Positions 14,525-16,227 of a stretch of 16,227 nt of DNA are shown here, in pieces. Origin of the DNA: Methylococcaceae bacterium (GTDB lineage Bacteria > Pseudomonadota > Gammaproteobacteria > Methylococcales > Methylomonadaceae); assembly GCA_005779525.1 (NCBI GenBank), contig SXIZ01000239.1, positions 1 to 16,227 on the forward strand, written 5' to 3'. Position numbers and translations under genes: made by a program. The notes beneath the pieces are model-generated. The model searched no databases, was not told the origin of the DNA, and saw nothing but the letters and a program-made list of their open reading frames with translations. Position 1 is the stretch's first letter. Each line of letters starts with the position of its first letter.

Positions 14525-15970
14525 ATGAAAAAAATTCTTTTTGTCACCAGTGAAGCCCATCCGCTTATTAAAACCGGAGGATTAGCTGATGTGTCCGGCA
14601 GTCTACCTAAAGCACTGGCCGAATTAGATCAAGATGTGCGTTTACTGATCCCCAACTACCAAGCACTGAAAACTCAAGGGGATGTGCGCTTTTTATGCTC
14701 GCTCCGCGTGGATAATAAAAACGTCAATATCTTGGAAACCCGTATGCCGGAATCCGGCTTTATCGTTTGGTTAATCGATTTTCCAGGGTACTACAACTAT
14801 CCAGGCAACCCTTATGTGGACGAGCAAGGAGAACCTTGGCCGAATAATGCTGAACGTTTCGCGCTCTTTTGTCGCGTCGCGGTCGAAATTGCCATGAATC
14901 GTATCCATCAGGACTGGAGACCGGATATCGTGCATTGCAACGATTGGCAATCCGGCTTAGTACCTGCACTATTATCGTTAGAATTTCATCGCCCGGCGAC
15001 GGTATTCACCATTCATAACATGGCCTATCAAGGCTTATTTCCAGCCGCTACAGCCGCCACGTTAAATCTACCCGGGCAATTAATTCATCCCTTAGGCTTA
15101 GAGTTTCACGGCATGCTGTCATTTATCAAAGGCGGTTTGGTGTATGCTGACCAAATTACTACCGTCAGCCCGACCTATGCCTTAGAAATTCAAACGCCTG
15201 AATACGGTTATGGTCTGGAAGGCTTGCTCGAACATCGACAAGACGCGCTAGGCGGCATTATCAACGGCGTGGACTTAGAACACTGGAATCCTGCGAGCGA
15301 CCCTAATTTAGTGCAAAACTTTGATGCGACAACGCTAGCGCAAAAAGCTGCGAATAAAGCTGCACTGCAAAGCAAAGTTGGACTCCCGGTGAAAGCCGAC
15401 GTACCATTATTAGGCTTAATTGGCCGTCTGGTCGAACAAAAAGGCATCGATTTATTAATCGAATGCTTGCCGGAATTGCTTCCATTAACCCTGCAAATCG
15501 TTATTCTGGGCAGCGGTAGCAAAGAATTCCAAGCGCAATTACAAGAGTTAGCCGCCCCCTACCCGGACAAAATTGCCATTACCTTGGGGTATAACGAAGC
15601 CCTTGCCCATTTAATTGAAGCGGGCATTGACGCCTTCTTAATGCCCTCGCGCTTTGAACCATGCGGCTTAAACCAAATGTACAGCCAACTTTACGGTAGC
15701 TTGCCCATCGTTAGAAAAACGGGCGGCTTAGCAGATACCGTGGTAGATACCACCCCGGACAGCATCGCTAACCAAACGGCCACGGGTATTGTTTTTAATG
15801 ATGCTACCGCAGGTTCACTCCTCGAAGCGATTAAACGCACCTTGTTACTCTACACCCAACAAGATGTCTGGCAGAAAATTCAACAGACGGGCATGCAACA
15901 AGATTTTTCGTGGAAACACAGTGCCCAACAATACCTGGCATTGTACGAACACATGATGCCAACTGCTTAA
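14525..15970 (+). CDS. glgA: Glycogen synthase (ADP-glucose type, GT5)
   Basis: GlgA transfers glucose from ADP-glucose to the non-reducing end of an alpha-1,4 glucan in the cytoplasm. The product has 481 residues, the normal length for bacterial GlgA. The first Rossmann domain opens with ILFVTSEAHPLIKTGGLADV, where K16-T-G-G-L is the ADP-glucose-binding signature. HCNDWQSGLVP and FTIHNMAYQG are typical of the GT5 N-terminal half, and INGVDLEHWNP precedes the second domain. That domain has LLGLIGRLVEQKG and the catalytic-site SRFEPCGLNQMY (E378) followed by a second glycine-rich KTGGLADTV. No residue expected for activity is visibly missing. It lies 79 bases after glgB, with the inverted repeat in between and only a weak ribosome-binding site before the ATG. 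The glucose donor enzyme gene glgC is not in the window. Confidence 0.96.
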   Translation: MKKILFVTSEAHPLIKTGGLADVSGSLPKALAELDQDVRLLIPNYQALKTQGDVRFLCSLRVDNKNVNILETRMPESGFIVWLIDFPGYYNYPGNPYVDEQGEPWPNNAERFALFCRVAVEIAMNRIHQDWRPDIVHCNDWQSGLVPALLSLEFHRPATVFTIHNMAYQGLFPAATAATLNLPGQLIHPLGLEFHGMLSFIKGGLVYADQITTVSPTYALEIQTPEYGYGLEGLLEHRQDALGGIINGVDLEHWNPASDPNLVQNFDATTLAQKAANKAALQSKVGLPVKADVPLLGLIGRLVEQKGIDLLIECLPELLPLTLQIVILGSGSKEFQAQLQELAAPYPDKIAITLGYNEALAHLIEAGIDAFLMPSRFEPCGLNQMYSQLYGSLPIVRKTGGLADTVVDTTPDSIANQTATGIVFNDATAGSLLEAIKRTLLLYTQQDVWQKIQQTGMQQDFSWKHSAQQYLALYEHMMPTA

Positions 15971-15989
15971 GCAGCTGTTGTTCAACTAC

Positions 15990-16033
15990 AAACCCGTTTA
16001 TACTCAGCCCAGGCCAAGTACGAACGGGTTTTT
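15990..16033 (+). terminator. Intrinsic terminator after glgA
   Basis: AAACCCGTT (15990-15998) pairs perfectly with AACGGGTTT (16023-16031), and the T-run continues to 16033. The loop is long (24 bases) but itself GC-rich. It starts 20 bases after the glgA stop and separates the glycogen genes from the next gene. Confidence 0.75.
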
Positions 16034-16096
16034 CAGCGTTAACCTTTTATATTTCAAGCTTTCAACCCCTGTTGCTAGCCTGCTATACGCCTCCAG

Positions 16097-16227
16097 ATGC
16101 GCATAATTCCAGTTATAGACTTAAAAGATCGGCAGGTCGTGCATGCACGCCAAGGGCAGCGGGACCAGTATCAAGCAATTTCCACCCCATTGTGTCCAAC
16201 AGCAGATTTAGACAGTGTCTTGCAAGC
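16097..16227 (+). CDS. HisA/HisF-like TIM-barrel protein, N-terminal part (runs off the window)
   Basis: The frame from ATG 16097 reads MRIIPVIDLKDRQVVHARQG, then QRDQYQAIS and TPLCPT, and stays open to the edge (43 codons). The first strand with IIPVIDL and Asp8, followed by VVHARQG, is the start of the HisA/HisF barrel, whose true members act in histidine synthesis. The continuation (RDQYQ, then PLCPTADLDSVLQ) differs from genuine HisA. It resembles the HisA-related proteins I recall next to tetrahydromethanopterin (C1) genes of methylotrophs; that assignment is from memory and is inference. An in-frame TAG lies just upstream and no other start is available. There is no strong ribosome-binding site. 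Confidence 0.72.
   Translation, partial: MRIIPVIDLKDRQVVHARQGQRDQYQAISTPLCPTADLDSVLQ

Overview
The window reads as chromosomal DNA of a gammaproteobacterium with moderate-to-low GC. A PpiD-type periplasmic foldase, a BarA-like hybrid signalling protein, secreted DUF1566 (Lcl) proteins and a glgB-glgA pair fit free-living sulfur-oxidising or methylotrophic lineages (Thiotrichales or Methylococcales). The last 131 bases start a HisA-like TIM-barrel gene of the type I recall from tetrahydromethanopterin/C1 gene clusters. This placement is inference from gene content; no rRNA or other taxonomic marker is present.

Layout. At the left edge (1-211, minus) is the middle part of a MoeB/ThiF/HesA-type adenylyltransferase gene that has lost its N-terminal ATP-binding region: a remnant. 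Next is ppiD (339-2201, plus). Then come two secreted DUF1566 proteins in a tight two-gene unit (2392-4215), and a 365-base gap. A single 1663-residue signalling protein follows (4581-9572). A bidirectional terminator (about 9576-9603) separates it from a convergent transketolase-family gene (9624-11525, minus). A 448-base divergent regulatory region (11526-11973) contains a perfect dyad, a hairpin and a 12-base direct repeat. The glycogen unit glgB-glgA (11974-15970, plus) ends at a terminator near 15990-16033, and the partial HisA-like gene starts at 16097.

How the genes work together. GlgA (ADP-glucose glycogen synthase) and GlgB (branching enzyme) form a glycogen module. The divergent transketolase-like enzyme would supply the pentose phosphate, Calvin or ribulose monophosphate pool, so the shared intergenic region may coordinate sugar phosphates with storage polymer. 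The large sensor carries transmembrane input, HAMP, histidine kinase-like core, three receivers, HPt, PAS, GGDEF and EAL on one chain, which would link phosphotransfer to cyclic-di-GMP turnover. The DUF1566 proteins upstream look like cell-surface or periplasmic recognition proteins.

Most interesting points: (1) the kinase core of the sensor has lost its phosphoacceptor histidine (Gln at the H-box position) and key ATP-lid residues, while all three receivers, HPt, GGDEF (with I-site) and EAL look intact; (2) glgB has two plausible starts, the upstream one adding an 89-residue histone-H1-like Lys/Ala/Thr/Ser tail; (3) there is a perfect inverted repeat between glgB and glgA, and dyads in front of the transketolase gene; (4) the adenylyltransferase remnant is cut abruptly beside an inverted repeat. 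I saw no CRISPR array, tRNA, rRNA, intact insertion sequence or reverse transcriptase.
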